In this document: positions 55,179 through 64,000 of the stretch, piece after piece
How positions within the stretch are numbered: the stretch's first letter is position 1
Layout: each line of letters starts with the position of its first letter
Assembly (NCBI GenBank): GCA_965263225.1
Contig: CBDHHG010000003.1
Location: forward strand, 32,030 to 96,029
Length of the DNA stretch: 64,000 bases
Direction of reading: 5' to 3'
From: DT-111 sp965263225
GTDB lineage: Bacteria > Bacteroidota > Bacteroidia > Chitinophagales > Saprospiraceae
The notes under the pieces: generated by a model
Databases searched by the model: none
What the model was told of the DNA's origin: nothing
Seen by the model: only the letters and a program-made list of their open reading frames with translations
Made by a program: the position numbers and the translations under genes

Positions 55179-56537
55179 ATGACTCATAGAGCTTTTCTCA
55201 TGTTATGCCTTGTTTTCCTTATTCTATCTTGCCAGTCCAACTCTGAGGACTCTCTTGATCACGCCTCTTATCAGTTAGGCATTATCGCTGGCTTTAGCGA
55301 ACTTGTTGGAGCTGGTACGAAATCTCTAGCGCTGAGTGAGCCGATAGATACCGAAGAATTGGACCAGATCATGGAGCAGGTCCAGGGCATCACGGATCGA
55401 CATGGGATTCAATGGCATCGAGAGGCCGACTTGATTGTCACCGATCTATTCCCCGCAGATGTCGCCAAGGATAAGGAGGTTTTACTCCTGTATAAAGGGC
55501 ATACGCTAGAGGCCTACCAACAACTCAAGGCAGATAAAAAAGCGATGCAAGCTAAAGGTACGTATGGAGCTGCTGAAAGAATGCAGATCGCTCGTCGCTT
55601 CGGCCGACTCTTAAGCTACCCCCCTGCTCGGGTCAATGAATTGCTAGCTGGAAATACGGATTTTCGCACTATGCAAGATTTTGGTATCAAAGCCAGTAAT
55701 GTCTTCTTTTATTATAAAGATTTGGATCAGGCTAGCGACTTCTATTCAAATACTTTGGGGCTAGAAATCGTAGCGGATTATGGCGTAGCCAAGATTTTGC
55801 GAATTGCTGCTGATTCCTATCTGACGCTAGTGGATGCCACGGTAGGCATGCACAATGAAAAAGAGCCTAAAACGGTAGCGCTAGCATTGCTTACCAACCA
55901 ACTTTCTGGCTGGTATGCGTACTTAAAAGATCAAAACATCCCCATTAAATACGAATACAAACCTAAAGAAGGCAATGCGCACGATGGCTTTGTAGCCATT
56001 GATCCAGAAGGATATTTACTGGAATTCGAAACCTTTAAGCAACACCCTGAAAATGAGCGATTTATTCCTGCCTTAGAAAAAGCAAAAACGGTTTATCCAG
56101 TACAAGAAAGCAGCAAAGTACCACCAGGTTTGGGTTTTAACGGAAGCATTACCTGGCTCTACTACAAGGATCTTTTACAAATGCAAAATTTCTATGAAGA
56201 AACAATTGGAATCCGTTTAGTAGCAGATCAAGGTTGGACGAAGATCTACCAAGTCTCTCCAACGGGCTTCCTTGGTTTGGTAGATGAACGACGCGGGATG
56301 CATTCCTTTACTGATGATAAAGCCGTAAACGTATCCTTTTTTCTAGAGGATGTCGAAGGCTGGTACCAGTACGTGGAAAGCAGTCAAAACTTCCCCCTTC
56401 ACTCCAAGCATATGTCGGTCGGCTTAGAATCCAAATACAGGTCCTTTGTCGGTTATGATCCAGAAGGCTACTTCTTAGAATTCAACCTCTTCTTACCGCA
56501 TGCTTCCAACGAGCGCTTATTGCAATACCTGCAGTAA
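55179..56537 (+). CDS. Lipoprotein with two VOC (glyoxalase-like) domains
   Basis: 452 residues. Lipoprotein signal (LVFLILSC), about 130 N-terminal residues with no family found, then two VOC domains. The first (about 160-285) starts VFFYYKDLDQASDFYSNTLGL and ends FVAIDPEGYLLEFETF; the second (about 325-445) starts ITWLYYKDLLQMQNFYEETIG and ends FVGYDPEGYFLEFNLF. Each ends in a Glu that usually binds metal. The substrate is unknown. It is convergent with the DUF1501 gene. Confidence 0.88.
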   Translation: MTHRAFLMLCLVFLILSCQSNSEDSLDHASYQLGIIAGFSELVGAGTKSLALSEPIDTEELDQIMEQVQGITDRHGIQWHREADLIVTDLFPADVAKDKEVLLLYKGHTLEAYQQLKADKKAMQAKGTYGAAERMQIARRFGRLLSYPPARVNELLAGNTDFRTMQDFGIKASNVFFYYKDLDQASDFYSNTLGLEIVADYGVAKILRIAADSYLTLVDATVGMHNEKEPKTVALALLTNQLSGWYAYLKDQNIPIKYEYKPKEGNAHDGFVAIDPEGYLLEFETFKQHPENERFIPALEKAKTVYPVQESSKVPPGLGFNGSITWLYYKDLLQMQNFYEETIGIRLVADQGWTKIYQVSPTGFLGLVDERRGMHSFTDDKAVNVSFFLEDVEGWYQYVESSQNFPLHSKHMSVGLESKYRSFVGYDPEGYFLEFNLFLPHASNERLLQYLQ

Positions 56538-56547
56538 ACGTCCTCTT

Positions 56548-58038
56548 TTAGGCTAGAATTCCTTTGACCACATGACCGTGCACATCCGTTAGGCGGTATC
56601 TTCTGCCTTGGTGTTTAAAGGTCAATTTTTCATGATCTATACCCAATAAATGGAGCATGGTGGCCTGAAAGTCGTGAACATGTACCGGATCCTTTACGAT
56701 ATTGTAACTAAAATCATCCGTCTCTCCATAAGTAATTCCAGGTTTCACACCTCCTCCGGCCATCCAAATCGTGAAGCAACGTGGATGATGATCTCGCCCA
56801 TAGTTGTCGGGCGTCAATTTACCTTGACTATAGATGGTCCGACCAAATTCGCCCCCCCAAACCACCAAGGTATCCTCTAAGAGTCCTCGTCGTTTCAAAT
56901 CTTGTACCAGGGCTGCGCTAGCTTGATCGGTATCCCGAGCCTGCGGGATGATATCCTTGGGTAAATCTACATGATGATCCCACCCCATATGGTACAATTG
57001 GATAAACTTCACATCTCGTTCTGCCAACCGACGAGCGAGCAGGCAATTGGCCGCAAAAGTGCCAGGACGGCGGGCGTCTTCGCCATAGAGTTCAAAGACT
57101 TCATCGGGCTCATTGGACAAGTCTACTACATCGGGAACGGAGGTTTGCATGCGATAGGCCATCTCATATTGCGCAATGCGAGAACTAATCTCAGGATCAC
57201 CAAAGTCCGCCTGTCGCTTAGCATTTAACTTTGCCAAATGATCCAATGCATTCCGGCGCTGACTGGCACTCATCCCATCAGGATTATTGATAAAAAGAAC
57301 AGGATCTTTTCCAGAGCGCAATTGCACACCCTGATGCATAGAGGCTAGGAATCCATTTCCCCATAGGCGTGAATAGATCGGCTGGGGACGAATCAGTCCA
57401 CGAGATAAGAGAACAATAAAAGTTGGGAGATTATCATTGGAACTACCTAATCCATAGGATAGCCAAGCCCCCATACTCGGCCGCCCAGGTTGCTGAGATC
57501 CCGTTTGAAAGAAGGTAATGGCTGGATCGTGATTGATTGCCTCGGTGTGCATGGATTTAATAAAGCAGAGTTCATCCGCTATTTTAGCGGTGTGTGGCAT
57601 CAATTCGCTCACCCATGCTCCACTCTGTCCATGTTGCTGAAACTTGAAATAAGAGGATGCCAAAGGGAAAGAGGATTGAAAAGCCGTCATTCCCGTCAAG
57701 CGCTGGCCATTGCGTACCGAATCCGGTAGCTGCTGGCCATGAAGTTCCTGCATTTTGGGTTTGTAATCAAAAAGATCCATCTGAGACGGGCTCCCGCTCT
57801 GAAATAGATAAATCACGCGCTTGGCTTTCGGGGCGATGTGTGGATCACTAAGTATTCCGGCCAATGGTTTGGGAATGCCAGAAGGGACAGTCGAATGGCC
57901 GCAGGAAGGCAATAAGCTAGCTAAGGCTGCTCCACCGATTCCCATCCCTAGTTTCCCTAGAAAATGACGACGGTTCATTTGTATCGCCGCTTCTTGTTCC
58001 GGCTCACTATAGCGAATGGGTCTATATTTTGATTTCAT
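56548..58038 (-). CDS. DUF1501 domain-containing protein (Tat-exported)
   Basis: 496 residues. A twin-arginine signal (NRRHFLGKLGMGIGGAALASLLPSC) leads into a DUF1501 domain, a member of the alkaline phosphatase/sulfatase-like fold: VIYLFQSGSPSQMDLFDYKP, LCFIKSMHTEAINHDPA, PSMGAWLSYGLGSSN, VVWGGEFGRTIYSQG, GRDHHPRCFTIWMAGGGV. It lies 26 bp after the DUF1549/DUF1553 gene; this pair is common in Planctomycetes and also in Bacteroidota. The enzyme activity is not established. Confidence 0.92.
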   Translation of the reverse strand: MKSKYRPIRYSEPEQEAAIQMNRRHFLGKLGMGIGGAALASLLPSCGHSTVPSGIPKPLAGILSDPHIAPKAKRVIYLFQSGSPSQMDLFDYKPKMQELHGQQLPDSVRNGQRLTGMTAFQSSFPLASSYFKFQQHGQSGAWVSELMPHTAKIADELCFIKSMHTEAINHDPAITFFQTGSQQPGRPSMGAWLSYGLGSSNDNLPTFIVLLSRGLIRPQPIYSRLWGNGFLASMHQGVQLRSGKDPVLFINNPDGMSASQRRNALDHLAKLNAKRQADFGDPEISSRIAQYEMAYRMQTSVPDVVDLSNEPDEVFELYGEDARRPGTFAANCLLARRLAERDVKFIQLYHMGWDHHVDLPKDIIPQARDTDQASAALVQDLKRRGLLEDTLVVWGGEFGRTIYSQGKLTPDNYGRDHHPRCFTIWMAGGGVKPGITYGETDDFSYNIVKDPVHVHDFQATMLHLLGIDHEKLTFKHQGRRYRLTDVHGHVVKGILA

Positions 58039-58064
58039 GATTTGCTTTTCTTTTTGAGTAATCC

Positions 58065-61000
58065 TTAGGATTGCATTTTTGCCTCATCCAGATTGAGAAT
58101 AACATTAGCTACCAAAGTCAGGGCGGCGAGGTCAGCTATGGCGAGCGAGGGGTTAAGGGGTGAAGCGCCCAGACCGAGCAATGCTTTGGCTCCCTCTGGA
58201 TCTGCCTCATAATTTTTCCGTTCCTCTTCCCATAGTTGCAGTAGATCGGACAGCTCTGAAGCATCGGGTTGCCTGGATGTTAATCGACTAAAAATGGACT
58301 TAATCCAAACTTCACTACTCGTCTCCTTTAGCATGACTGATTGCGCTAAAGCCCTTGAAGCCTCCAAGAATTGGGGATCATTCAATAAGACCAATGCCTG
58401 TAGAGGAGTGCTAGTACTCTGTCGCTTCACCACACATACTGCCCGTTCCGAGGCATCGAAGGTTAGCATGACTGGAGGTGGAATGGTACGTTTCCAGTAG
58501 GAATAGATACCCCTTCTGTATAAGTCCTCCCCTCTACTCTGCCGGTATTTGTTCTCGCCAATTTGATTAGCCAGTTCTTTCCAAATTCCCGCTGGCTGAT
58601 AAGGTTTCACCCACTTCCCACCGATCTTAGCATTCAATAACTCACTAGTTGCCAATGCTTGATCTCGGAGCATTTCCGCTCCCAATCGCTGGTAAGGGCC
58701 ACAAGACAGGAGAATATTATCCGGATCTAATTTTAGCATTTTAGCGTTACGTTCAGCCGACTGCTGGTAGGTAGCAGAAAGGACCATTCTTTTCAACATG
58801 GCTTTAATGTCCCAACCCTCTTCGACAAAGGTCACGGCTAGCCAGTCCAACAACTCCGGGTGCGAAGGCAAGGCGCCCTGATTCCCAAAATCTTCAGGGG
58901 TATCCACCAGTCCCCGTCCAAATAGCATTTGCCACAAGCGATTAATGGCAACTCTAGCAGTTAGAGGGTGATCGGGTTGGGTGAGCCATTGAGATAAGCC
59001 CAGGCGGTTCTGCGGGGCATCGGGTGGGAAGGGAGGTAAGGTGGAAGGGGTACTTGCCTCCACTTGCTCCAAGGGAGAATCATAGGCACCCCGGCTCAGG
59101 ATATGCGTTGGTCTCGGTTCTTCCATTTCCTCCATCACCATAATATAAGGTACTTCAAGGTAGATGGATCGTAGGCTGTCCAAAGTACTTTGTTTGGTTT
59201 TGTAAGTGTCATCCCACCGGTTACGATAGAAAGACCTTAGGGCTGCCAGATGAGTGGGGCTTTGTTTCACAGCGGGATAGGCATAAGCTTGCGCCTTATC
59301 CACCAGGCTAGCTAATTCCACTGGACTGAGTGTTCGATTATAGATTCTTACTTCATCCACCCATCCCTGATCAAAACCTTGGTATCTACCTGACCTAGCT
59401 CGACGTGGCGTCCAATTGCCAACTAAAAAGTCGTTGCCATTAAGGATGCTTTTGCGATTCAATTGATCAAATAACGCTCGCGTAGCTTGTTTTTCACCAT
59501 TGATATAAATAGTAATGCCCGAGGCCTGTCCGCTTCCATCGTAGGTCATACCGACATGCGTCCACACCCCGATCTGAATCTGGCCAATACTTTCTACGAT
59601 TGCTCGTTCTTTGTTCCTATCATGAAAGATACCAGCTTGTAATCGGCCGGTTGGCGTCAACACCAGTTCATACCCCGCCCTTTTTTGCTCACCATTCCGT
59701 CTCGCCAATAGCCCCGCCAGCTTTTCAGGTTTCTGCATGGGTTTAACATAAGCTGCAATAGTGAAATGATCGCATTCTTCAAAATCTCCGACATCCCCTA
59801 GACTTAAATAGTTGCGGCCATCAAATTGCAGTGCCTTACCCTTTTGCCCTGCTCCAGCAATTGGGCTACTGAGTTCGCTGATGATCTTGACATTGGCTTT
59901 GGCTGATGGATGACCAGGAAGTGCGCTTGGTGAACTTAAAGATGCAAATTCATCCAACTGATAATGCGCAATCAACCCCCGTTGCAATTCAGCCTTCACA
60001 TCTATACTGGGGTAATCCCTTTCAAGCCATTGGTTGAACCCCTCCTGATCCTTCTGATCCCATTCTGCTACCTCTAAGGCTTTGGCTGTCCGCAAAGAAT
60101 CAAGCCACTTAATTTTCTCTTCCAATTTGGGATCTTCCATACGCATATGTGGCTTAGGCGCTTCATCAAAGTAATTGATCTGTCCTCGCTCATTAATCCC
60201 ATTGAAAAACGCAAACATCTGGTAGTAATCCTTCTGTGATATCGGATCATATTTATGATCATGGCAACGGGCGCACTCCATCGTCAACCCCAGGAATGCC
60301 GTAGCCACAGTATTGGTACGATCCGCTACGTATTCCGTGATATACTCTTCATTGACCACTCCCCCTTCCTGGGTAATCCCATGATTGCGGTTAAAGGCAG
60401 TAGCCAATTTTTGTTCGTAAGATGAATTGGGTAGTAAATCCCCTGCCAATTGCCAGGTGATGAAGTCATCGTATGGTAAGTTCTCATTATAGGCTTTGAT
60501 CACCCAATCGCGCCAGGGCCAAATGGTTCTGGGGCGATCATCTTGGTAGCCATGTGAATCCGCATAGCGCGCCGCCTCCAACCAAATAGAGGCCATTCGT
60601 TCCCCGTAATGAGGAGAGCTTAGTAGTTGGTCAATTTGTTTTTCGTAGGCATTAGGAGATTCATCAGCTATAAATGCTTCCAGGTTTTCCGGGCTTGGCG
60701 GTAAGCCAGTAAGGTCAAAACTAAGCCTCCGCAGGAGTTTTTCCTTCCGCTCGGGTCCAGACACTGAAAGTCCAGTACCTTCCAATTTCTCCAAGATGAA
60801 TTGATCTATTTCATTAATGGCCCAATCCTTTTTTGCGACCTTGGGAACTGTAGGTTTTTCAGGCGGGGTGAAAGACCAAAGATCTTTATATTCCGCGCCT
60901 TGTTCGATCCACTTACTAAGCAGATTCTTTTCGTAGTTAGTAAGTGTCAGATTACTTTCAGGAGGGGGCATGATTAGCTCTGGGTCTTCACTATGGATAC

Positions 61001-61298
61001 GATGCCAGAATTCACTATTTTTCAATTTGCCGGGGCTAATGATCTGACGACCATTGTCCAGCAGCCGATAAGCGGCCTCTGCCTCATCCAGTCGCAAGTC
61101 AGCTTCTCTGGCGTTTTCATCGAAGCCATGGCAAGCAAAACAGCGATCTGACAAAATGGGCCGTACGTGAAAGTTGTAATCAACAACAGCAGGAAGGCGT
61201 TTTTTGGAGGTTGTCGGACCTGAAGAGGGTTGACAGCCTGCCAACCAAATCCAAAGGGCAAACCAAGCCAATAGCAAAGTTGGATTCTTTCCGTTCAT
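58065..61298 (-). CDS. PSCyt1-DUF1549-LamG-DUF1553 lipoprotein
   Basis: 1,077 residues. Lipoprotein signal (WLAGC). A cytochrome-c-like domain has a heme motif CFACH (53-57). The DUF1549 domain (about 140-370) holds a second CxxCH (CARCHDH). A LamG/concanavalin-like insert covers about 450-650 (FDGRNYLSLGDVGDFEECDHFTIAAYV, VDEVRIYNRTLSP). The DUF1553 domain follows (about 790-1040; LTARVAINRLWQMLFGRGLV, ATYQQSA, TPLQALVLLNDP). These proteins are thought to work on polysaccharides or in electron transfer, but no reaction is established. It is co-transcribed with the DUF1501 gene. Confidence 0.93.
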   Translation of the reverse strand: MNGKNPTLLLAWFALWIWLAGCQPSSGPTTSKKRLPAVVDYNFHVRPILSDRCFACHGFDENAREADLRLDEAEAAYRLLDNGRQIISPGKLKNSEFWHRIHSEDPELIMPPPESNLTLTNYEKNLLSKWIEQGAEYKDLWSFTPPEKPTVPKVAKKDWAINEIDQFILEKLEGTGLSVSGPERKEKLLRRLSFDLTGLPPSPENLEAFIADESPNAYEKQIDQLLSSPHYGERMASIWLEAARYADSHGYQDDRPRTIWPWRDWVIKAYNENLPYDDFITWQLAGDLLPNSSYEQKLATAFNRNHGITQEGGVVNEEYITEYVADRTNTVATAFLGLTMECARCHDHKYDPISQKDYYQMFAFFNGINERGQINYFDEAPKPHMRMEDPKLEEKIKWLDSLRTAKALEVAEWDQKDQEGFNQWLERDYPSIDVKAELQRGLIAHYQLDEFASLSSPSALPGHPSAKANVKIISELSSPIAGAGQKGKALQFDGRNYLSLGDVGDFEECDHFTIAAYVKPMQKPEKLAGLLARRNGEQKRAGYELVLTPTGRLQAGIFHDRNKERAIVESIGQIQIGVWTHVGMTYDGSGQASGITIYINGEKQATRALFDQLNRKSILNGNDFLVGNWTPRRARSGRYQGFDQGWVDEVRIYNRTLSPVELASLVDKAQAYAYPAVKQSPTHLAALRSFYRNRWDDTYKTKQSTLDSLRSIYLEVPYIMVMEEMEEPRPTHILSRGAYDSPLEQVEASTPSTLPPFPPDAPQNRLGLSQWLTQPDHPLTARVAINRLWQMLFGRGLVDTPEDFGNQGALPSHPELLDWLAVTFVEEGWDIKAMLKRMVLSATYQQSAERNAKMLKLDPDNILLSCGPYQRLGAEMLRDQALATSELLNAKIGGKWVKPYQPAGIWKELANQIGENKYRQSRGEDLYRRGIYSYWKRTIPPPVMLTFDASERAVCVVKRQSTSTPLQALVLLNDPQFLEASRALAQSVMLKETSSEVWIKSIFSRLTSRQPDASELSDLLQLWEEERKNYEADPEGAKALLGLGASPLNPSLAIADLAALTLVANVILNLDEAKMQS

Positions 61299-61518
61299 TC
61301 GTTTTGTCTTAAAGGTCTCACCTGTCCAGGTCGGACAGGACCCTTTAAAATTAGAGAATTTTGGAAGAACTCTAGCTAGGATTTGGGCTTTGTCTGTAGA
61401 ACAAATTAAACAAAGGAGGATAGAAATGGTTTCTGGCCATTGAATCCATAGTATTGTCCAATGCTGGATAAGATTTGAAGCATATGATCTGCTTCAAACA
61501 ACGATAGGAATGGTACAA

Positions 61519-63828
61519 TTATAAGTTTGGCAAGACGTTGATGGTCTTAACCTCCACTTTCATTTTATTGAGTTTCTGCTCAATCCGATTAGAAATCTTG
61601 ATAATATCTCTCTTGTTTTTCTGCACCATCTTTTCGAAAGCAGGATTATTGACAATCAGTTCGACATTGAGGAAATTATGATCTACCGCTTTTTCCAAGG
61701 TCTTAACGGCTGCTTCCGTTTCTCCGATGCTAGCCTCGATAATGCTCTTTAGGAATAATCGATCCCCTCTTGGATGTTCTTCCAGTTCATCATCCAAATC
61801 GTCAAGGATATCTTCCAACTCCTCCCGGCTTTCCTCATCGTGATTCAGCTCCATTTCAGTCAAGGCTAAACCTAGATCTACTTCCCAGTCTCTATCTTCT
61901 TCATCCATCTCCATCTCTTCCTTCTCCACAACCTCAAACTCTTTTGCTTGCTTAAAATACTGGTGAGCCTGGGCAAAATCCTTTTCCATCAGCCGTACAC
62001 GAGCCATGAGGATAGGTGCCTTTCTGTTATTAGGCTGCATCTTCATTACCTTTTTACAGTATAGCTCAGCTTCTTTGAGTTTGTTCTGCTTCAGATAAAG
62101 ATCACTCAGGTCTTGATAGAATTCAACGTTCTCCGGATTCTCCTTGATGCCTTTCTTCAAAAGTTCTTCCGCCTCGTTCTCTAGCCCCACCACTTGGGTG
62201 ATCTCAGAAAGCCTCTTCAAAGCCATAGGATGTTTGGGATTGAGGTCAAAAGCTCGCTTCGCCCATCTAAAGCCCTCCACATACTCCCCCTGATCATTAT
62301 GAATCATAGCAATATTAGAAATGGCCAGATCATTATTCGGATTTTCAGCTACAGCCTGTTGATAGGCTTCCATGGCTTTTTCCTTATCTCCCTTATAGTG
62401 ATAGGCTAAGCCTAATGCCTTATACCCTTCAGAACAGTTCTTATCTAAACGAATCGCCTTTTGGCTCACCATCTTGGCAGAATCCAATAGCACTGGCTTG
62501 TGCTCATAGTTCGCCTTTTGACTGATCGCATCTCCTAAACCAGCATAGGCCAAGGCAAAACTCGTATCCAGATCCAGGGCCGTTTTGAAATGCTCTATGG
62601 CTTTATCGTTGCTGGCCTTGTCGTATTTCCCGTAAAAATCACGCCCCTTCAAATAGTGTTCGTAGGCAACCAGGTTTTTGGTAGGTTTTTTGTTGATATT
62701 CGCCCATTCGGAGGGACTCAATTCATGCTCTAGCGCCAAGGCAATATCTTGTGCTACATTACTCTGGATTTCAAAGAGTTCTGTCATTTCCTTGTCATAC
62801 GTCTGCGCCCAAAGATGCGCATCCGTTACCGCATCAATGAGCTGCGCTACCACTCGTACTTTATTACCAGATTTACGGACACTTCCTTCCAAAATATGGG
62901 AAGCATTTAGCTCGGCTGCGATTTCCCGCACAGTTTTATTGGTATTCTTATACTGCATTACGGAAGTGCGAGAAATGACACGTACATCATTCATCCGAGA
63001 TAAAAGGGTCAAAATATCTTCTGTAATCCCATCACTGAAATACTCATCTTCCTCATTGTCACTGAAATTGGAAAAGGGTAATACCGCGATAGCTATCTGC
63101 CCATCAAGTGGCCCAGCATACACAGGAGCGGGTTCTTCTTGATTGAGGAAATTCATCCCGATTAAAATGAGCGCCAGGATCGTCAGTAGCCACAACGCAC
63201 CTTCTCTGAATTGCAAAGCCAAGGACCTGGGAGTTCGTTCACTTGAGCTGTTGGTTGTACGAATGTTGACTACTTTTGCTTTACTCTGCTTCAGATAAGA
63301 TAGTTTGTCATCCGTGGGTACACTCAAACCCTCTGTACTCACCGCGTACATGGGAATAGGCTGCTTGATGTTTTTGAACTCAAACTCTCCCAATGATTTC
63401 GCCTTTAACCATTTGTGATTCTTGATATCATCGTAGACTTTACCTGAAATAAAAAGTCCACCGGGCATACAGGCTGCCTCTATTCTGGAGGCAATATTTA
63501 AACCATCTCCATAAACTTCTTCCTTACTAAAGGTGATATCTCCGGTATGAATCCCAATTCGGAGTGGAACGGTAGGTGCCTCCCGAAAGGCCTTTTGCAT
63601 CTCTACAGAACATTCCACTGCTGCTACCGCAGACTGAAAAATGCTTAATGTACCATCACCATAATACTGTAGAATGCGTCCGCCAAAACGCTCGGTTAGT
63701 TCATCAAAGACTGCACGATGCCTTTCTCGTACGATGGTCGCACGAGTCTCGTCTTGTTGCATCATTGCCGAGTACCCCACAATATCTGTAAAAACGATAG
63801 CCGCTAATTGACGGTGCCGATCTGACAT
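61519..63828 (-). CDS. Class III adenylate/guanylate cyclase with TolB-like and TPR domains
   Basis: 769 residues. Cyclase domain (about 8-180): metal Asp15 (VFTDIVGYS) and Asp57 (YYGDGTLSIF), transition-state Asn110 and Arg114 (GLNIASRIEAA); the key residues are all present. A membrane helix (about 214-232) follows. Next is a TolB-like/FlgO-type domain (about 248-375; IAVLPFSNFSDNEEDEYFSDGI, LNASHILEGSVRKSG). TPRs cover about 390-650, and the C-terminus is acidic (EELEDILDDLDDELEE). This layout matches cyclases common in Bacteroidota and rhizobia; the signal is unknown. Confidence 0.92.
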   Translation of the reverse strand: MSDRHRQLAAIVFTDIVGYSAMMQQDETRATIVRERHRAVFDELTERFGGRILQYYGDGTLSIFQSAVAAVECSVEMQKAFREAPTVPLRIGIHTGDITFSKEEVYGDGLNIASRIEAACMPGGLFISGKVYDDIKNHKWLKAKSLGEFEFKNIKQPIPMYAVSTEGLSVPTDDKLSYLKQSKAKVVNIRTTNSSSERTPRSLALQFREGALWLLTILALILIGMNFLNQEEPAPVYAGPLDGQIAIAVLPFSNFSDNEEDEYFSDGITEDILTLLSRMNDVRVISRTSVMQYKNTNKTVREIAAELNASHILEGSVRKSGNKVRVVAQLIDAVTDAHLWAQTYDKEMTELFEIQSNVAQDIALALEHELSPSEWANINKKPTKNLVAYEHYLKGRDFYGKYDKASNDKAIEHFKTALDLDTSFALAYAGLGDAISQKANYEHKPVLLDSAKMVSQKAIRLDKNCSEGYKALGLAYHYKGDKEKAMEAYQQAVAENPNNDLAISNIAMIHNDQGEYVEGFRWAKRAFDLNPKHPMALKRLSEITQVVGLENEAEELLKKGIKENPENVEFYQDLSDLYLKQNKLKEAELYCKKVMKMQPNNRKAPILMARVRLMEKDFAQAHQYFKQAKEFEVVEKEEMEMDEEDRDWEVDLGLALTEMELNHDEESREELEDILDDLDDELEEHPRGDRLFLKSIIEASIGETEAAVKTLEKAVDHNFLNVELIVNNPAFEKMVQKNKRDIIKISNRIEQKLNKMKVEVKTINVLPNL

Positions 63829-64000
63829 AATAGCTATTTAAGGCCTTAGATTATCTAACAGTATAAGGACAAAAATACGCTGAAAAAAGTTGCATTTATA
63901 TTTTTGAGGATCGTTAAAAGATTGTTAATGCTATTTGCCTGGGGATCAATCGGTCCGAATTCCTAAATTCACTCTGCCGCAGTGCGGAAATCGATCAAAT
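63829..64000. other. Upstream region of the cyclase gene at window edge
   Basis: AT-rich bases upstream of the cyclase start. No gene can be called in the 172 bases before the edge. The cyclase promoter is expected here. Confidence 0.3.

Overview
The window comes from a member of the Bacteroidota, most likely the Saprospiria (Lewinella/Saprospira-like). The evidence is a type IX secretion (T9SS) adhesin locus with a gliding-motility C-terminal domain, PorP/SprF and OmpA/PD40 partners, a T9SS type A sorting domain, TonB-dependent receptor and LytS/LytTR families, weak ribosome-binding sites, and the fabH-efp-accB-accC order. No rRNA, phage, IS element or CRISPR array was seen.

Layout. 1-1.5 kb: a PadR regulator overlapping a PspC-domain membrane protein that runs off the left edge. 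2.5-12.9 kb: a three-gene minus-strand T9SS locus (PorP/SprF-like, TPR-PD40-OmpA, 2,074-residue adhesin). 13.7-28.2 kb: two paralogous secreted beta-helix proteins, each preceded by a ~440-nt leader with matching stem-loops and each starting at GTG. Between them lie an NlpC/P60 lipoprotein, a LuxR-type regulator, a papain-like protease with a propeller-like tail, a membrane protein/histidine kinase pair, a TonB-dependent receptor and a LytS/LytTR pair. 28.5-35.4 kb: a histidine kinase broken by an internal deletion, a sugar isomerase-like lipoprotein, a CoiA-like nuclease, an array of four tRNA-like RNA genes, and remnants of a DapA-family and an Nramp gene. 35.5-47.2 kb: membrane and housekeeping genes (TIGR02117 pair, BCCT, DUF819, lspA, MBL hydrolase, FKBP, sodium symporter, fabH-efp-accBC). 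47.2-64 kb: a membrane protein, an alpha/beta hydrolase-ankyrin fusion, an XRE regulator, an ABC exporter, a T9SS cargo protein, a double VOC lipoprotein, the DUF1501/DUF1549-DUF1553 pair and an adenylate cyclase-TPR protein.

The two most unusual signals are RNA-level. (1) Four minus-strand elements (32208-33101) fold as class II-like tRNAs with 79-89-nt variable regions, an invariant anticodon loop (GUC with U37) and compensatory changes in the stems; three form a 252-bp tandem array. (2) The two beta-helix genes share a structured leader in which loops are conserved while stem sequences change in compensating ways. Both deserve follow-up as candidate undescribed RNA families. All function calls are read from sequence; no database search was run.
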